IMG/VR virus record: IMGVR_UViG_3300017732_000021
Coordinates: 1-37,905 of that record
DNA length: 37,905 nt
From: a virus
Direction: 5' to 3' (one strand)
Shown: one piece after another, positions 8,499 to 15,882 of the stretch
Position numbering within the stretch: position 1 is the first letter of the stretch
How the letters are laid out: the number at the start of each line of letters is the position of its first letter
Notes under the pieces: generated by a model
Database searches by the model: none
What the model was told of the DNA's origin: nothing
The model's input: only the letters and a program-made list of their open reading frames with translations
Program-made: the position numbers and the translations under genes

Positions 8499-8888
8499 AT
8501 GGCAGGAATTACAAGAGTACACCCAGTCGCAACGCCAACATTACCAGTGTCTATGGGCGGAAGCACAGAAAACATGACATATGTTGAGGTTGATTATGGT
8601 GCGGACGTTTCTGGAAAGACAGGACCTGAATCAACACTGGCACAGGTTGCATCTTTGATGGGAACATTTGGTACAGTAGTTTACCAGGGACCATTGTTTG
8701 ATAGTAATACACGACAGCATATTGGTATTGAAGGTTGCACAACAGATACAGCAGTAGCAAACTTTGCTTCAATGGCTGTTATAGCGGCAGCATTGCAGGC
8801 ACTAGGCACAGTTGATTCAATTGACCTTAGCGCACAAACAGTTATCCGTGGTGGACCAAGTGCAGCACTACAAGATGCAATTGCGTAA
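8499..8888 (+). CDS. Small beta-rich virion protein, paralogue of 9232-9618
   Basis: This 129-residue protein is rich in Thr, Val, Gly and Ala, has no enzyme motif and looks like a beta-sandwich structural protein. It shares layout with the protein two genes downstream: an N-terminal AGITRVHPVA / ASLTKAHPAV block, a central LMGTFGTVVYQGPLF / IQTYGNILIAGAVY block, and a C-terminal LGTVDSIDLSAQT / LGTVDGVNFAAGT block. A strong RBS and its own late promoter and terminator suggest high expression. A head decoration or tail tube-associated role is possible. I cannot assign a T4 counterpart. Confidence 0.75.
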   Translation: MAGITRVHPVATPTLPVSMGGSTENMTYVEVDYGADVSGKTGPESTLAQVASLMGTFGTVVYQGPLFDSNTRQHIGIEGCTTDTAVANFASMAVIAAALQALGTVDSIDLSAQTVIRGGPSAALQDAIA

Positions 8889-8898
8889 GGAGTAGAAA

Positions 8899-9201
8899 AT
8901 GGCTGAAAATACAGATCACACAGGAGTTGGCAATGTCTTTAACTCACATGGTAAAGCATTACACCTCACAAAATTAGCAAAAAACAATATGACACAAGCA
9001 GAACTTGATGCTGCTCTACGATTCATTGCACTTACTGCAACCGTAGTAGCAGTTGGCGATGATACAACTGGCGGATTTAACGCTGGAGCATCAGATGAAG
9101 TGCATGTACTTTCAGAAGGTATAGCACCAGCAGCAGTATCAAACTTTGGTGTGGGCTCAACAGGCATCACAACAACTGTAGTAGCACATTTTGAAGTATA
9201 A
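8899..9201 (+). CDS. Small virion protein of unknown function
   Basis: This 100-residue protein lies between two paralogous small structural-type genes, 10 nt after the first, with a GGAGTAG ribosome-binding site. The N-terminal half is polar and helical (HLTKLAKNNMTQAELDAALRF). The C-terminal half is Gly/Thr/Val rich and beta-like. There are no cysteines and no enzyme motif. Co-transcription with its neighbours suggests a role in the same particle structure. Confidence 0.7.
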   Translation: MAENTDHTGVGNVFNSHGKALHLTKLAKNNMTQAELDAALRFIALTATVVAVGDDTTGGFNAGASDEVHVLSEGIAPAAVSNFGVGSTGITTTVVAHFEV

Positions 9202-9231
9202 AAAATTATAGAGAGATAAAGGAATAATAAA

Positions 9232-9618
9232 ATGGCATCACTAACAAAAGCACATCCAGCAGTAGCCACTCTAATTGGAGAGCACAGATTTGTTGGAAAA
9301 GAAGTAACATTATTAATGGTTGACTTTAATGTTGACGCTGACGGAAGCGCAATTGCAATGGAAACAGTTCTTAATACAATCCAAACATACGGAAATATCC
9401 TCATTGCAGGAGCAGTTTACGGCACAGGTCAGCAGATTGACGTTATCCTAGAAGGTTCGTTTCTTGGATCAGATTATAAATCAGCAGACGGTACTGTAAC
9501 AGGCACATTGGAGCAGGCTTTGGAAGAAGACATCCTAAACTTAGGTACAGTGGACGGCGTTAACTTTGCAGCAGGCACACCAGCAATTACAACAAAGACA
9601 GCATTTAAGTTAGCATAA
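9232..9618 (+). CDS. Small beta-rich virion protein, paralogue of 8499-8888
   Basis: This 128-residue protein shares the N-terminal, central and C-terminal blocks of the 8499-8888 product, so the two arose by duplication. It is acidic and beta-rich with no catalytic motif. AAAGGAATAA precedes the ATG as a ribosome-binding site. A rho-independent terminator follows 26 nt after the stop. Probably an abundant particle component; the exact part is unknown. Confidence 0.75.
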   Translation: MASLTKAHPAVATLIGEHRFVGKEVTLLMVDFNVDADGSAIAMETVLNTIQTYGNILIAGAVYGTGQQIDVILEGSFLGSDYKSADGTVTGTLEQALEEDILNLGTVDGVNFAAGTPAITTKTAFKLA

Positions 9619-9644
9619 TTAGTTAACTTTTGTTTAAGTATATT

Positions 9645-9675
9645 AAAAGCGGTGTTTTTTAGCACCGCTTTTTTT
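9645..9675 (+). terminator. Rho-independent terminator
   Basis: AAAAGCGGTG (9645-9654) pairs with CACCGCTTTT (9663-9672) around an 8-nt U-rich loop, and a run of T follows. It ends the 8499-9618 unit. The next gene begins immediately at its 3' edge. Confidence 0.9.
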
Positions 9676-10158
9676 ATGAGTAAATACTTTATGATCAGCG
9701 ATTATCCTACAGTAGTATATGGTATAAGCATGGTAGATGTTACTTGCACAGGCGTAACTCGAGGCGACGGATTGCAACGCAATCAACAACGTAATTGGGA
9801 AACAGTGCTACAAACTTTTGGCTTGCTTACACAGCCACAAATAATACAATATCCAGAAAAACATTACTTTACAAAAAATGACAACTTTATACAAAGTAAA
9901 GTATACAATAAAATAGGTACAAAACACCAGTTTACAATACAAATGATACGTCCAGAAACAAGCATGTGGATATTTGCAATTGGCACTGAACATACTGGAG
10001 TCTTTGGGGATAACTGTGATATACTCCATGACGTATTTAATTTAGTGCCTGTTATACCTAATTTAGAAAATACAATAGAACTTATTCCTAGTGTATTTCA
10101 AACTAGGAACAAAGAGTTTGTTAATATACAGTTTTTCCCTCAATCTACAACAGTATAA
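9676..10158 (+). CDS. Protein of unknown function
   Basis: This 160-residue protein is Asn/Gln/Thr rich, with a beta-like composition and no motif I recognise. The frame is open further upstream, but those codons lie inside the terminator hairpin, so I chose ATG 9676. A second ATG at 9691 is also possible. There is no Shine-Dalgarno before 9676 because the T-tract is directly upstream, which is odd. Translation could depend on read-through RNA. A baseplate or tail role is possible from context only. Confidence 0.65.
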   Translation: MSKYFMISDYPTVVYGISMVDVTCTGVTRGDGLQRNQQRNWETVLQTFGLLTQPQIIQYPEKHYFTKNDNFIQSKVYNKIGTKHQFTIQMIRPETSMWIFAIGTEHTGVFGDNCDILHDVFNLVPVIPNLENTIELIPSVFQTRNKEFVNIQFFPQSTTV

Positions 10159-10161
10159 ATA
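10154..10161 (+). promoter_or_regulatory. Late-promoter-like TATAAATA
   Basis: A perfect TATAAATA overlaps the stop of the preceding gene and lies 96 nt before the ATG at 10258. It could give a leader that contains the hairpin at 10233-10252. Confidence 0.6.
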
Positions 10162-10232
10162 TATATGATGCTAGAAAAACAGGCACACTTAAAACAATAC
10201 TAGGCACATATAAAAAAATAGATAATCTAGAC

Positions 10233-10252
10233 ATCACCCTAAGGTAGGTGAT
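10233..10252 (+). promoter_or_regulatory. Hairpin around the ribosome-binding site
   Basis: ATCACC (10233-10238) pairs with GGTGAT (10247-10252). The loop holds the purine-rich CTAAGGTA, which carries the likely Shine-Dalgarno AAGG upstream of the ATG at 10258. The fold could expose or block ribosome access. Confidence 0.45.
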
Positions 10253-10257
10253 TAGTT

Positions 10258-10509
10258 ATGTCGGAACTAGAAAAAGAATCTCTTGAAGCACATGTGGACA
10301 TGTGTTCTGAAAGGTATAATGGTTTGCACAGAGAACTTAAAAATTTAAGTTCTCGCATGGACAAGTTTGAGCGCATGCTAACTGAAATGCGAGACATGAT
10401 GATGAAAATGAAAACTGATCGCCAAAGTCAACTAATTAGTTGGGGTATAGGCATCATTGGAACCTTAGTGGCTGCAGTTGGCGCACTTCTCTTTCTACTA
10501 CTGGGCTAG
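10258..10509 (+). CDS. Coiled-coil protein with C-terminal membrane anchor
   Basis: This 83-residue protein is highly charged and helical over residues 1-55, with a heptad-like pattern (LHRELKNLSSRMDKFERML). A single C-terminal membrane helix follows (ISWGIGIIGTLVAAVGALLF). Basic residues lie just before the helix. The topology resembles small tail-anchored proteins and some holin or anti-holin types, but no family is certain. It sits between two late promoter motifs and is preceded by a hairpin-masked ribosome-binding site, so expression may be controlled at translation. Confidence 0.75.
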   Translation: MSELEKESLEAHVDMCSERYNGLHRELKNLSSRMDKFERMLTEMRDMMMKMKTDRQSQLISWGIGIIGTLVAAVGALLFLLLG

Positions 10510-10512
10510 TAG

Positions 10513-10521
10513 TATAAATAC
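10513..10521 (+). promoter_or_regulatory. Late-promoter-like TATAAATAC abutting a start codon
   Basis: TATAAATAC ends only 3 nt before the ATG at 10525. ATAAATACAGTATGA is shared exactly with the element before the PAAR gene at 27021. Confidence 0.7.
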
Positions 10522-10524
10522 AGT

Positions 10525-10794
10525 ATGATTTTAAATGAACTTATCGAAGGCATGGCATGGGCAAAACGCGGCACTAAGGTAGTGCGTAAGTTTCGTTGCA
10601 CCAGCGGTAGGCGTAAAAGCCGTATAGTAAGTTCACCAGCACAATGCTTTGCAGCACCTGATATAAAGAAACGTATTAAATTAAAAATGACCCGTGCTAG
10701 ATTAGGTCCGAGGATGGTACGCAAGTCTAAAAAAACTAAGAGAGTAAATCCAGCAAGTAAGCGTGTAGCAGCATTAAACAAGGCAAGTAGATGA
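10525..10794 (+). CDS. Small very basic protein, probably packaged with DNA
   Basis: This 89-residue protein has more than 25 Lys/Arg and resembles a short family common in marine T4-like phages (SELIEGMAWA, RKFRCTSGRRKSRIVSSP). The N-terminus MILNELIEGMAWA contains L-I-E|G, a match to prohead-protease sites. Two cysteines (in FRCTSG and AQCFA) could form a small metal or disulfide site. It is likely a DNA-binding internal head protein (inference). The ATG lies 3 nt after a late promoter motif, leaving no room for a ribosome-binding site on an RNA started there. Confidence 0.75.
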   Translation: MILNELIEGMAWAKRGTKVVRKFRCTSGRRKSRIVSSPAQCFAAPDIKKRIKLKMTRARLGPRMVRKSKKTKRVNPASKRVAALNKASR

Positions 10795-11075
10795 AACTAT
10801 TAGAAGCACAGTATGGAATGAGTGAAGGTATCTCTGTACAGTTATACGAAGCACAGTATATACTTACAGGTACACAGGGTTTTACTGCAACATTTGCAGA
10901 TCCAAATGATCCGCGTATTACTTTTACAATGAACTTGTCTGATAAAAAAATTGACCTAACAGGTCCCAACGGCATGATAAGCATTACAGATGAACTATCA
11001 CCAGCAGAACGAGCAAATATGATTCGCCGTGCAAAAGGTGCTATGGTTGATGTTAATGTAAGTAGTTTACGATAA
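10791..11075 (+). CDS. Protein of unknown function with processing-like N-terminus
   Basis: This 94-residue protein overlaps the preceding stop by 4 nt (ATGA). It begins MKLLEAQYG, containing L-L-E|A, a close match to the T4 gp21 cleavage consensus. The centre is beta-like (GFTATFADPNDPRITFTMNL) and the C-terminus is a short basic helix. No catalytic motif is present. Gene order and N-terminus suggest an internal head or assembly protein. Confidence 0.7.
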   Translation: MKLLEAQYGMSEGISVQLYEAQYILTGTQGFTATFADPNDPRITFTMNLSDKKIDLTGPNGMISITDELSPAERANMIRRAKGAMVDVNVSSLR

Positions 11076-11305
11076 TGCGTTTTGTAGAGTTTACAAATGG
11101 TCTTCAGACCTTTGTATCAGGAGAGGAACAAGAACTTATTGAGACAATCAGTGAGAAAAAACTTGTAAGTAAAAAAGATTTGTCTGAACGAGAACAACTA
11201 GTTGCAAAACGTCTCGCTGAAAAATCTATCCTAGTTAGGCAAAATACCAATGACAGCATCTATTATAAACTTAGCAAAAGAGCAGACACTTCATCAACGT
11301 ATTGA
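11075..11305 (+). CDS. Small winged-helix-like phage protein of unknown function
   Basis: This 76-residue protein begins MRFVEFTNGLQTF. After an acidic helix it has KKDLSEREQLVAKRLAEKSIL, then VRQNTNDSIYY, a helix-turn-helix-to-beta pattern that recurs in marine T4-like phages. It shares the TAATG junction with the gene before and overlaps the next by 56 nt. Function unknown; nucleic acid binding is only a possibility. Confidence 0.7.
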   Translation: MRFVEFTNGLQTFVSGEEQELIETISEKKLVSKKDLSEREQLVAKRLAEKSILVRQNTNDSIYYKLSKRADTSSTY

Positions 11306-11678
11306 TCGTCTACTTGATTTTGTTCCTGAAATAAAAATCCGCAAACTAGATCATGGTACTATAAAAGTTAACAACATAGTAATTAAAAACTTCTATGGTG
11401 TATGGGAATGTCAAGGTAATAATTTCTTTAGACGCAAAAGCGCAGTTGGATATGCACTGTGTACACTGCAAAACAACAGTAAAAAAGCAAATGATATTAA
11501 AGAACTTGATAGAAAACTACAAAAAATTAAAACAGATATTGACATTTACCACTATCATTTGCGTAGAAGCAATCAATTTAAAAAAACAATAATGAGTCAT
11601 CGTATAAGTGCTGACATGCCAGTACTACATCAAGTGGATGCAGCTCTTACACAACTTCTCAAAACTATCTCAATTTAA
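11250..11678 (+). CDS. Conserved-looking helical protein of unknown function
   Basis: This 142-residue protein starts at ATG 11250 inside the previous gene (56-nt overlap) and has no enzyme motif. The N-terminal half holds a beta segment (GTIKVNNIVIKNFYGVWECQG) and the C-terminal half is a basic helix-rich region (KELDRKLQKIKTDIDIYHYH). It is placed directly before the promoter of the scaffold-like gene, so it ends one transcription unit. I do not recognise the family. Confidence 0.7.
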   Translation: MTASIINLAKEQTLHQRIDRLLDFVPEIKIRKLDHGTIKVNNIVIKNFYGVWECQGNNFFRRKSAVGYALCTLQNNSKKANDIKELDRKLQKIKTDIDIYHYHLRRSNQFKKTIMSHRISADMPVLHQVDAALTQLLKTISI

Positions 11679-11685
11679 TAAATAC
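11677..11685 (+). promoter_or_regulatory. Late-promoter-like AATAAATAC
   Basis: AATAAATAC overlaps the previous stop and lies 27 nt before the ATG at 11713, which has an AAAGGGAAG ribosome-binding site. It probably drives the 11713-14477 block. Confidence 0.75.
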
Positions 11686-11712
11686 ACTTATATAATTTTA
11701 AAGGGAAGAACC

Positions 11713-12477
11713 ATGAACCTTAACGACATCGTACCTGCTCCAAACGCAGCAAAAGTAAACCAGTTAGCAAAACGTGTATTCGGATATGCATTAGACTTAG
11801 ATAACCTGAGTGAAGCAAAAGCGCAGCGTTTGCATAAAAATCTTAGTAGCCAAATGAACATTTATGAAAGTAAACTTGGCAGTGCAAGTCAAACTCGTAC
11901 AAAGTATTACGAAATGAAAATTGCACTTGAAGCACTTACCAAACATATTGCAGAAAAGAAAGCAAAGCCAGACTACATTGACATTGACGGTGATGGCAAT
12001 AAAAAAGAGTCTATGAAAAAGGCTGCTAAAGATAAAAAAGCCAAAGCAAATGAAAGTGTAGTAACTGAAGGTCAAGTGGAGTCAAGTGAACTTATTATGG
12101 CTGCAAAAAGTATGGTTGACAAGTACGATGCAATGATACAAGATGTAGGTGAAATGCTAAACGAAGATTTAGCACCAGTAGCAGATAAGATTCGTGATGA
12201 AATGGGTTCAGACGTTGCAGATAATTTTATGGCAGGCATGACAGGTGCACTACAAAGCACACTGGATAGTATGAAAGCAGATCGTGTTGCAGCAGATAAC
12301 GCAACTCGTTTACTAGTTGGAGATGCACCTGCAGAACCAATGGGTATGGATACAGACATGGATATGGATGATGTATCAGACATGGAACCAACAATGGACA
12401 TGGATGATGAGTTTGACGCAGCACCAGCAGCACAGGGTGGTGAAGAACAGCCAGTAGGTAGAGAAAAGAGAGCATAA
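11713..12477 (+). CDS. Acidic scaffold-like or internal head protein with a DxDxDG motif
   Basis: This 254-residue protein starts at ATG 11713 behind a strong ribosome-binding site. An upstream in-frame extension has no such site. The N-terminal part is helical and charged. A DIDGDGNKKE motif at about 93-102 matches the calcium-binding loop pattern of EF-hands and is followed by KKAAKDKKAKA. The C-terminus is strongly acidic with Met-Asp repeats (MDTDMDMDDVSDM, then MDMDDEF). Acidic helical proteins of this kind act as prohead core components in T4-like phages, and I infer a similar role. It shares the TAATG junction with the next gene. Confidence 0.7.
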   Translation: MNLNDIVPAPNAAKVNQLAKRVFGYALDLDNLSEAKAQRLHKNLSSQMNIYESKLGSASQTRTKYYEMKIALEALTKHIAEKKAKPDYIDIDGDGNKKESMKKAAKDKKAKANESVVTEGQVESSELIMAAKSMVDKYDAMIQDVGEMLNEDLAPVADKIRDEMGSDVADNFMAGMTGALQSTLDSMKADRVAADNATRLLVGDAPAEPMGMDTDMDMDDVSDMEPTMDMDDEFDAAPAAQGGEEQPVGREKRA

Positions 12478-12683
12478 TGTTTACAACAGTTGATATGAGA
12501 CAATTGCAGGATCGTTTGGATGCAATGACAGAAGTTGCAGAAGAAGTCACTGTCGAGGCTGCAGAAATTGAAGCAGCACCTGCAGTGGAAGAAACATCAA
12601 TAGAAAATGCTAATGGTGACGCAGAACTTGCAGAACTTAAAGACATGCTAGGACGCAGTGGCGTGATGGGATTTACACAGTAA
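12477..12683 (+). CDS. Small acidic protein sharing a C-terminal motif with its neighbour
   Basis: This 68-residue acidic protein consists of a helical N-terminus and a Glu/Ala-rich middle. Near its end is ELAELKDMLGRSG. The next gene product ends in ELADLKQALGKFK, so both carry E-L-A-x-L-K-x-x-L-G close to their C-termini. Start and stop are shared with flanking genes (TAATG). No enzymatic feature. Probably an assembly or core protein. Confidence 0.65.
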   Translation: MFTTVDMRQLQDRLDAMTEVAEEVTVEAAEIEAAPAVEETSIENANGDAELAELKDMLGRSGVMGFTQ

Positions 12684-12964
12684 TGGAAAAGATTGACGAA
12701 GCAACACAACTAGACGGAATTTTTAGTGTAAAGCATCAAGGAGCTCTACTGTCGCTTACAATTGAGCTCCGTAAATTTTTTGATACTGTAGACAAAAAAC
12801 TTGATCTTCCGGGTGATCTACAACTTAGTCTTATGAACCAAGTAGCAGATATGCAAGATAATATCAGTCAATATATTGATAAAAAACGAAAAGAAATGAG
12901 CCAAGAGTCTATAGGTGAGCAAGAACTTGCAGACCTTAAACAAGCACTAGGAAAGTTCAAGTGA
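12683..12964 (+). CDS. Small helical protein of unknown function
   Basis: This 93-residue protein begins MEKIDEATQ, containing I-D-E|A, which fits the processing-site pattern seen in neighbours. The body is helical and amphipathic, and it ends ELADLKQALGKFK, the same C-terminal motif as in the preceding gene. The GTG start of the following gene overlaps its stop (GTGA). No known family was recognised. Confidence 0.65.
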   Translation: MEKIDEATQLDGIFSVKHQGALLSLTIELRKFFDTVDKKLDLPGDLQLSLMNQVADMQDNISQYIDKKRKEMSQESIGEQELADLKQALGKFK

Positions 12965-14118
12965 GATTTTACGAAGTAGATAGTAGTGTTGATGCTATAA
13001 TGAGTGCAGCAATGCTTGCACAAACCCGTGCTAGTAGTAGTGGCAAACAGGGTAAACTTAGCATGAACGGCTTTCTACAGATGCTTGCAAACTCAGGCAT
13101 TATGATGGATTACGATGGTTTTAAAACTGTATATGATACTAATCCACAACTTGCAAATGTTATTGCACAGTTTAACAAAGACGAGATTACCTTTGTAGGT
13201 GATAGCGATGACGAAGACGCAGCATTTGAGCCTGATAAAGGTGAAATTCCTGACGATGAGCGTGTTAGCAAAATGGCGAAAAGAGCAATGAGAACTAGAG
13301 AATTTGTAGAAGCAAAAGTAACAGAAGACCGTGAAGTAATGGTTAGAGCAACTAATATTGATTATGATGGCCCTGCACTTGATAAACTACCAACAGACGT
13401 AAATGTAAAAGTAATGGTTAATCCTGGTGACAGTGAAGATGACATTTTTGATATGGTCGCAGATGAACTAGAAGATCGCTATGGTGTCAAAGTAAGTGGC
13501 TTTGATATGAAGATGATGGAAGGCGAACTTCCGCCACACCTAAGTAAAATGTTTGGCAAGGACGGTAGTCAAGTTGAGACACGCACAGATGTTATGAAAC
13601 AGATGCGCGACATTGTAGATAACAAGAGTGCAATGGAAGTTACATTTGGTGATGGCAAACAAATGGTGGACATGTATACAGCAAGTGTACTTGTACAAAT
13701 ATATGATAAAGTTAATGATAAAAACAAAGAAGCAATTGTACAACGTGTAGGCACTATTGAAAAGTTTATGAAACTTATGCCTAAACTGTTTGGTATGATG
13801 GGCGAAGGCATTGAAGAAGGATTTGCAAGTGATGCACAACGCAAGGCAGCATTTGCAAGTGGTTATGATCCTAGCAAAAAGAAAAAGAAAACAGAAACTA
13901 AAACAAAAGATATAGATTACGGTAGAATGATTTCTGGTAAAGGACCTAAGCCTAAGCCTATACGCGAGAACATGGAAGATAAGATTGCTGCTGACATTGC
14001 GGCAGGCATGAGTACAGATGCAATCATCGGCAAGTATGCAAACAGACGCACTGATAACGTAGACGAGATTCGTAAGATTATACAACGTATTAAGTTTAGA
14101 AACTTTAGGAACAAATAA
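12961..14118 (+). CDS. Large charged head-region protein of unknown function
   Basis: This 385-residue protein starts with GTG at 12961, overlapping the previous stop by 4 nt. It begins MRFYEVDSSVDA, similar to the short tags of neighbours but without a clear cleavage site. Blocks seen are a helical N-terminal segment, a ferredoxin-like stretch (VNVKVMVNPGDSEDD), a helical segment ending IEEGFASDAQRKAAFASGYD (a string I associate with marine phage proteins), a Lys-rich linker, and a C-terminal segment resembling a small DNA-binding helix pair (IAAGMSTDAIIGKYANRRTD). Function unknown; virion-internal location inferred. Confidence 0.7.
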   Translation: MRFYEVDSSVDAIMSAAMLAQTRASSSGKQGKLSMNGFLQMLANSGIMMDYDGFKTVYDTNPQLANVIAQFNKDEITFVGDSDDEDAAFEPDKGEIPDDERVSKMAKRAMRTREFVEAKVTEDREVMVRATNIDYDGPALDKLPTDVNVKVMVNPGDSEDDIFDMVADELEDRYGVKVSGFDMKMMEGELPPHLSKMFGKDGSQVETRTDVMKQMRDIVDNKSAMEVTFGDGKQMVDMYTASVLVQIYDKVNDKNKEAIVQRVGTIEKFMKLMPKLFGMMGEGIEEGFASDAQRKAAFASGYDPSKKKKKTETKTKDIDYGRMISGKGPKPKPIRENMEDKIAADIAAGMSTDAIIGKYANRRTDNVDEIRKIIQRIKFRNFRNK

Positions 14119-14477
14119 TGGCATACTTTCCAACAGGCGCACAGGCTCGTGAAAGAGCGCAAAACAATAATACACTAGCACAGCAGATCAGTATTATGGA
14201 AATTAGTGTATTAAATTCAATTGCTTCAAGTACATTTACTGCAACTATAAGTGATACAAGCACAGTAAGTATTAATGGTGCAACTGTAACAGGAAGTCCT
14301 ATGACCGATAATGACACAGACGGTCAAAACTATTATAAAGTATATCAAGGTACAACCACTGACGCCGTAAAATCAGAACAGATGGCAGAAGTTATTGCAC
14401 ATTTTGAGGACAAAGGTTACACTATTGCTCGTAAAAGTAGCAGTGGAACATATTTTTATTGGGAAATTACTTGGTAA
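14118..14477 (+). CDS. Small virion-type protein of unknown function
   Basis: This 119-residue protein has a helical N-terminus (GAQARERAQNNNTLAQQI), a Thr/Ser-rich beta middle and a C-terminal helix-strand unit (EVIAHFEDKGYTIARKSSSG) ending in aromatic residues. It has no motifs of catalysis. It is the last gene of the 11713-14477 late unit and overlaps the convergent glycosyltransferase-like gene by 11 nt. A structural role is likely but unproven. Confidence 0.7.
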   Translation: MAYFPTGAQARERAQNNNTLAQQISIMEISVLNSIASSTFTATISDTSTVSINGATVTGSPMTDNDTDGQNYYKVYQGTTTDAVKSEQMAEVIAHFEDKGYTIARKSSSGTYFYWEITW

Positions 14478-15423
14478 GCCAACTAGTGACTTGGTCTACT
14501 CTACTTTTTACATCAATACTATAAATTAAATTTTGGTTATGTAGCAATCTATCCTTGCACTTAGCGTATACACTTGGCATATCAAGTGTGTTTACCTCGC
14601 TTATAGTTTTACATACAGCAAGCAGTCTATCTTTTGTGTTAGTAATATCATCATAACTCTCATCCCATATATCACCAAATGTCTCAAACCCTTGCTGCCG
14701 TAGTAATTTTAAACTTCCAACCGCGCCTGCTATAATAAACATGTGTAGGTTAGCACATGCACTATAAGTTTTCTCTGTGACCATAAGAGGCACAGTTTGA
14801 TCTTTGTAGTGTTGAAATGTAGTCTCACCTATTATGCTACAGTATGTTTGATGATATATGTCCTGGCTAAGATTACGCGCAAGATTAGTATTATCAAAAG
14901 GTGCAAATGGAATAATGTTATCTGTGCTACGGGCACTTTTACAATGGACTTGTTTGAACCCAAGTGCTGGATCAAACCAAGAGTCAATATTTGTAAGTTC
15001 AATGTAACTCCACATGCAATCTTTTAGTATATTGTTGTAGTTCAGATGTGCAAGCAGGTACCTTCTATGACCAACATCCTTTCCGTTTAAAAACAAAAAC
15101 TTTTTACGCTTGCTAGATTTGTAACAACAACGAGTCCAAATTTTACTTGCAGCAATGTCATGCATGTTAAAATGATTAGATAATAGTGCATTGCCTGTCA
15201 CATAAACAAAATCTCTGTCTAACTTACTTGTGTCCTCAACAAATGCTTCTCCAGCATGCCATAGTAATAATGGCAAATCTATATCCGGTACAGTGCTCCA
15301 GTCACTATCAAACACCATATGAAATATAAAATTACATTCTGGATAGTGACCTAAGTAATCGAAAATATCTTTTATTTTTGCCTTACTTTGTGAAAAGTGT
15401 ACTGTGTGCTTGCCAGTAGACAT
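14467..15423 (-). CDS. Glycosyltransferase-like protein
   Basis: This 318-residue protein has a C-terminal block (VTEKTYSACANLHMFIIAG, GSLKLLRQQGFETFGD, WDESYDDI) that matches the donor-side signature of fucosyltransferase/exostosin-like GT-B enzymes in phages and bacteria, where a TEKT..A segment precedes GSLxxLRxxGFxTF..xxDESYD. No signal peptide. It overlaps the end of the upstream gene by 41 nt, so the pair is co-expressed. It could decorate phage DNA, virion proteins or host surface sugars. Fold call moderate, substrate unknown. Confidence 0.7.
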   Translation of the reverse strand: MSTGKHTVHFSQSKAKIKDIFDYLGHYPECNFIFHMVFDSDWSTVPDIDLPLLLWHAGEAFVEDTSKLDRDFVYVTGNALLSNHFNMHDIAASKIWTRCCYKSSKRKKFLFLNGKDVGHRRYLLAHLNYNNILKDCMWSYIELTNIDSWFDPALGFKQVHCKSARSTDNIIPFAPFDNTNLARNLSQDIYHQTYCSIIGETTFQHYKDQTVPLMVTEKTYSACANLHMFIIAGAVGSLKLLRQQGFETFGDIWDESYDDITNTKDRLLAVCKTISEVNTLDMPSVYAKCKDRLLHNQNLIYSIDVKSRVDQVTSWLTK

Positions 15424-15865
15424 CGAAATACTCTTTTGCTAGATTGTAGTTTACATTTAAATTGTAAATCTTTGCACAATTTTTTATGTGTTGTTTTGTG
15501 TTAGTCCAATTTGATAAATCGTCTTGTGATAAAGTATAGATTGCTGTATCAATAGCACGCCAGTTTTTGACATCTCTACTATAAAAAACTTCCCAACTTC
15601 TTTTGCTATTATCTTTGACTTGTTGTAGTATCTTTACAGTTTCAACATTAGGAAGTATTTGTATTGGATTTATATGAGGCAATTCATGTCTTACAGTATA
15701 AGGCACCGTAGGATCGCTATCGTCTATTTCATAGGGTATCCAATTTTTTAGATCTTTTGGCAATACACAAACACGTTCAAACCATTTTATATTGTCCATA
15801 GCAAGCATGTTTCCAAAAAACTTTCCTTGACTATATGCCATAAAATATAGACTAAAAATCTTCAT
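15383..15865 (-). CDS. Protein of unknown function, partner of the glycosyltransferase-like gene
   Basis: This 160-residue protein is rich in Trp, Tyr and Asn, has no recognised motif and lacks a clear signal peptide. It begins at ATG 15865. A TATAAGTATAAC stretch lies upstream on the minus strand and may be a promoter, though it deviates from the ATAAATAC element. The 3' end overlaps the glycosyltransferase-like gene by 41 nt, so a shared pathway is likely. Confidence 0.65.
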   Translation of the reverse strand: MKIFSLYFMAYSQGKFFGNMLAMDNIKWFERVCVLPKDLKNWIPYEIDDSDPTVPYTVRHELPHINPIQILPNVETVKILQQVKDNSKRSWEVFYSRDVKNWRAIDTAIYTLSQDDLSNWTNTKQHIKNCAKIYNLNVNYNLAKEYFDVYWQAHSTLFTK

Positions 15866-15882
15866 TATGTTATACTTATAGA

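Noticed and set aside
10165-10203. 12-codon ORF right after TATAAATA
   Set aside because: Too short to judge, no ribosome-binding site and no related sequence; treated as leader DNA.
11608-11712. Upstream extension of the scaffold-like gene
   Set aside because: It overlaps the previous gene and the late promoter and lacks a ribosome-binding site; ATG 11713 has a strong one.
13540-14181. Long minus-strand open frame opposite the 12961-14118 gene
   Set aside because: Cys/Phe/Tyr-rich translation with no motif, fully antisense to a well-supported gene. Typical of shadow frames in this biased sequence.
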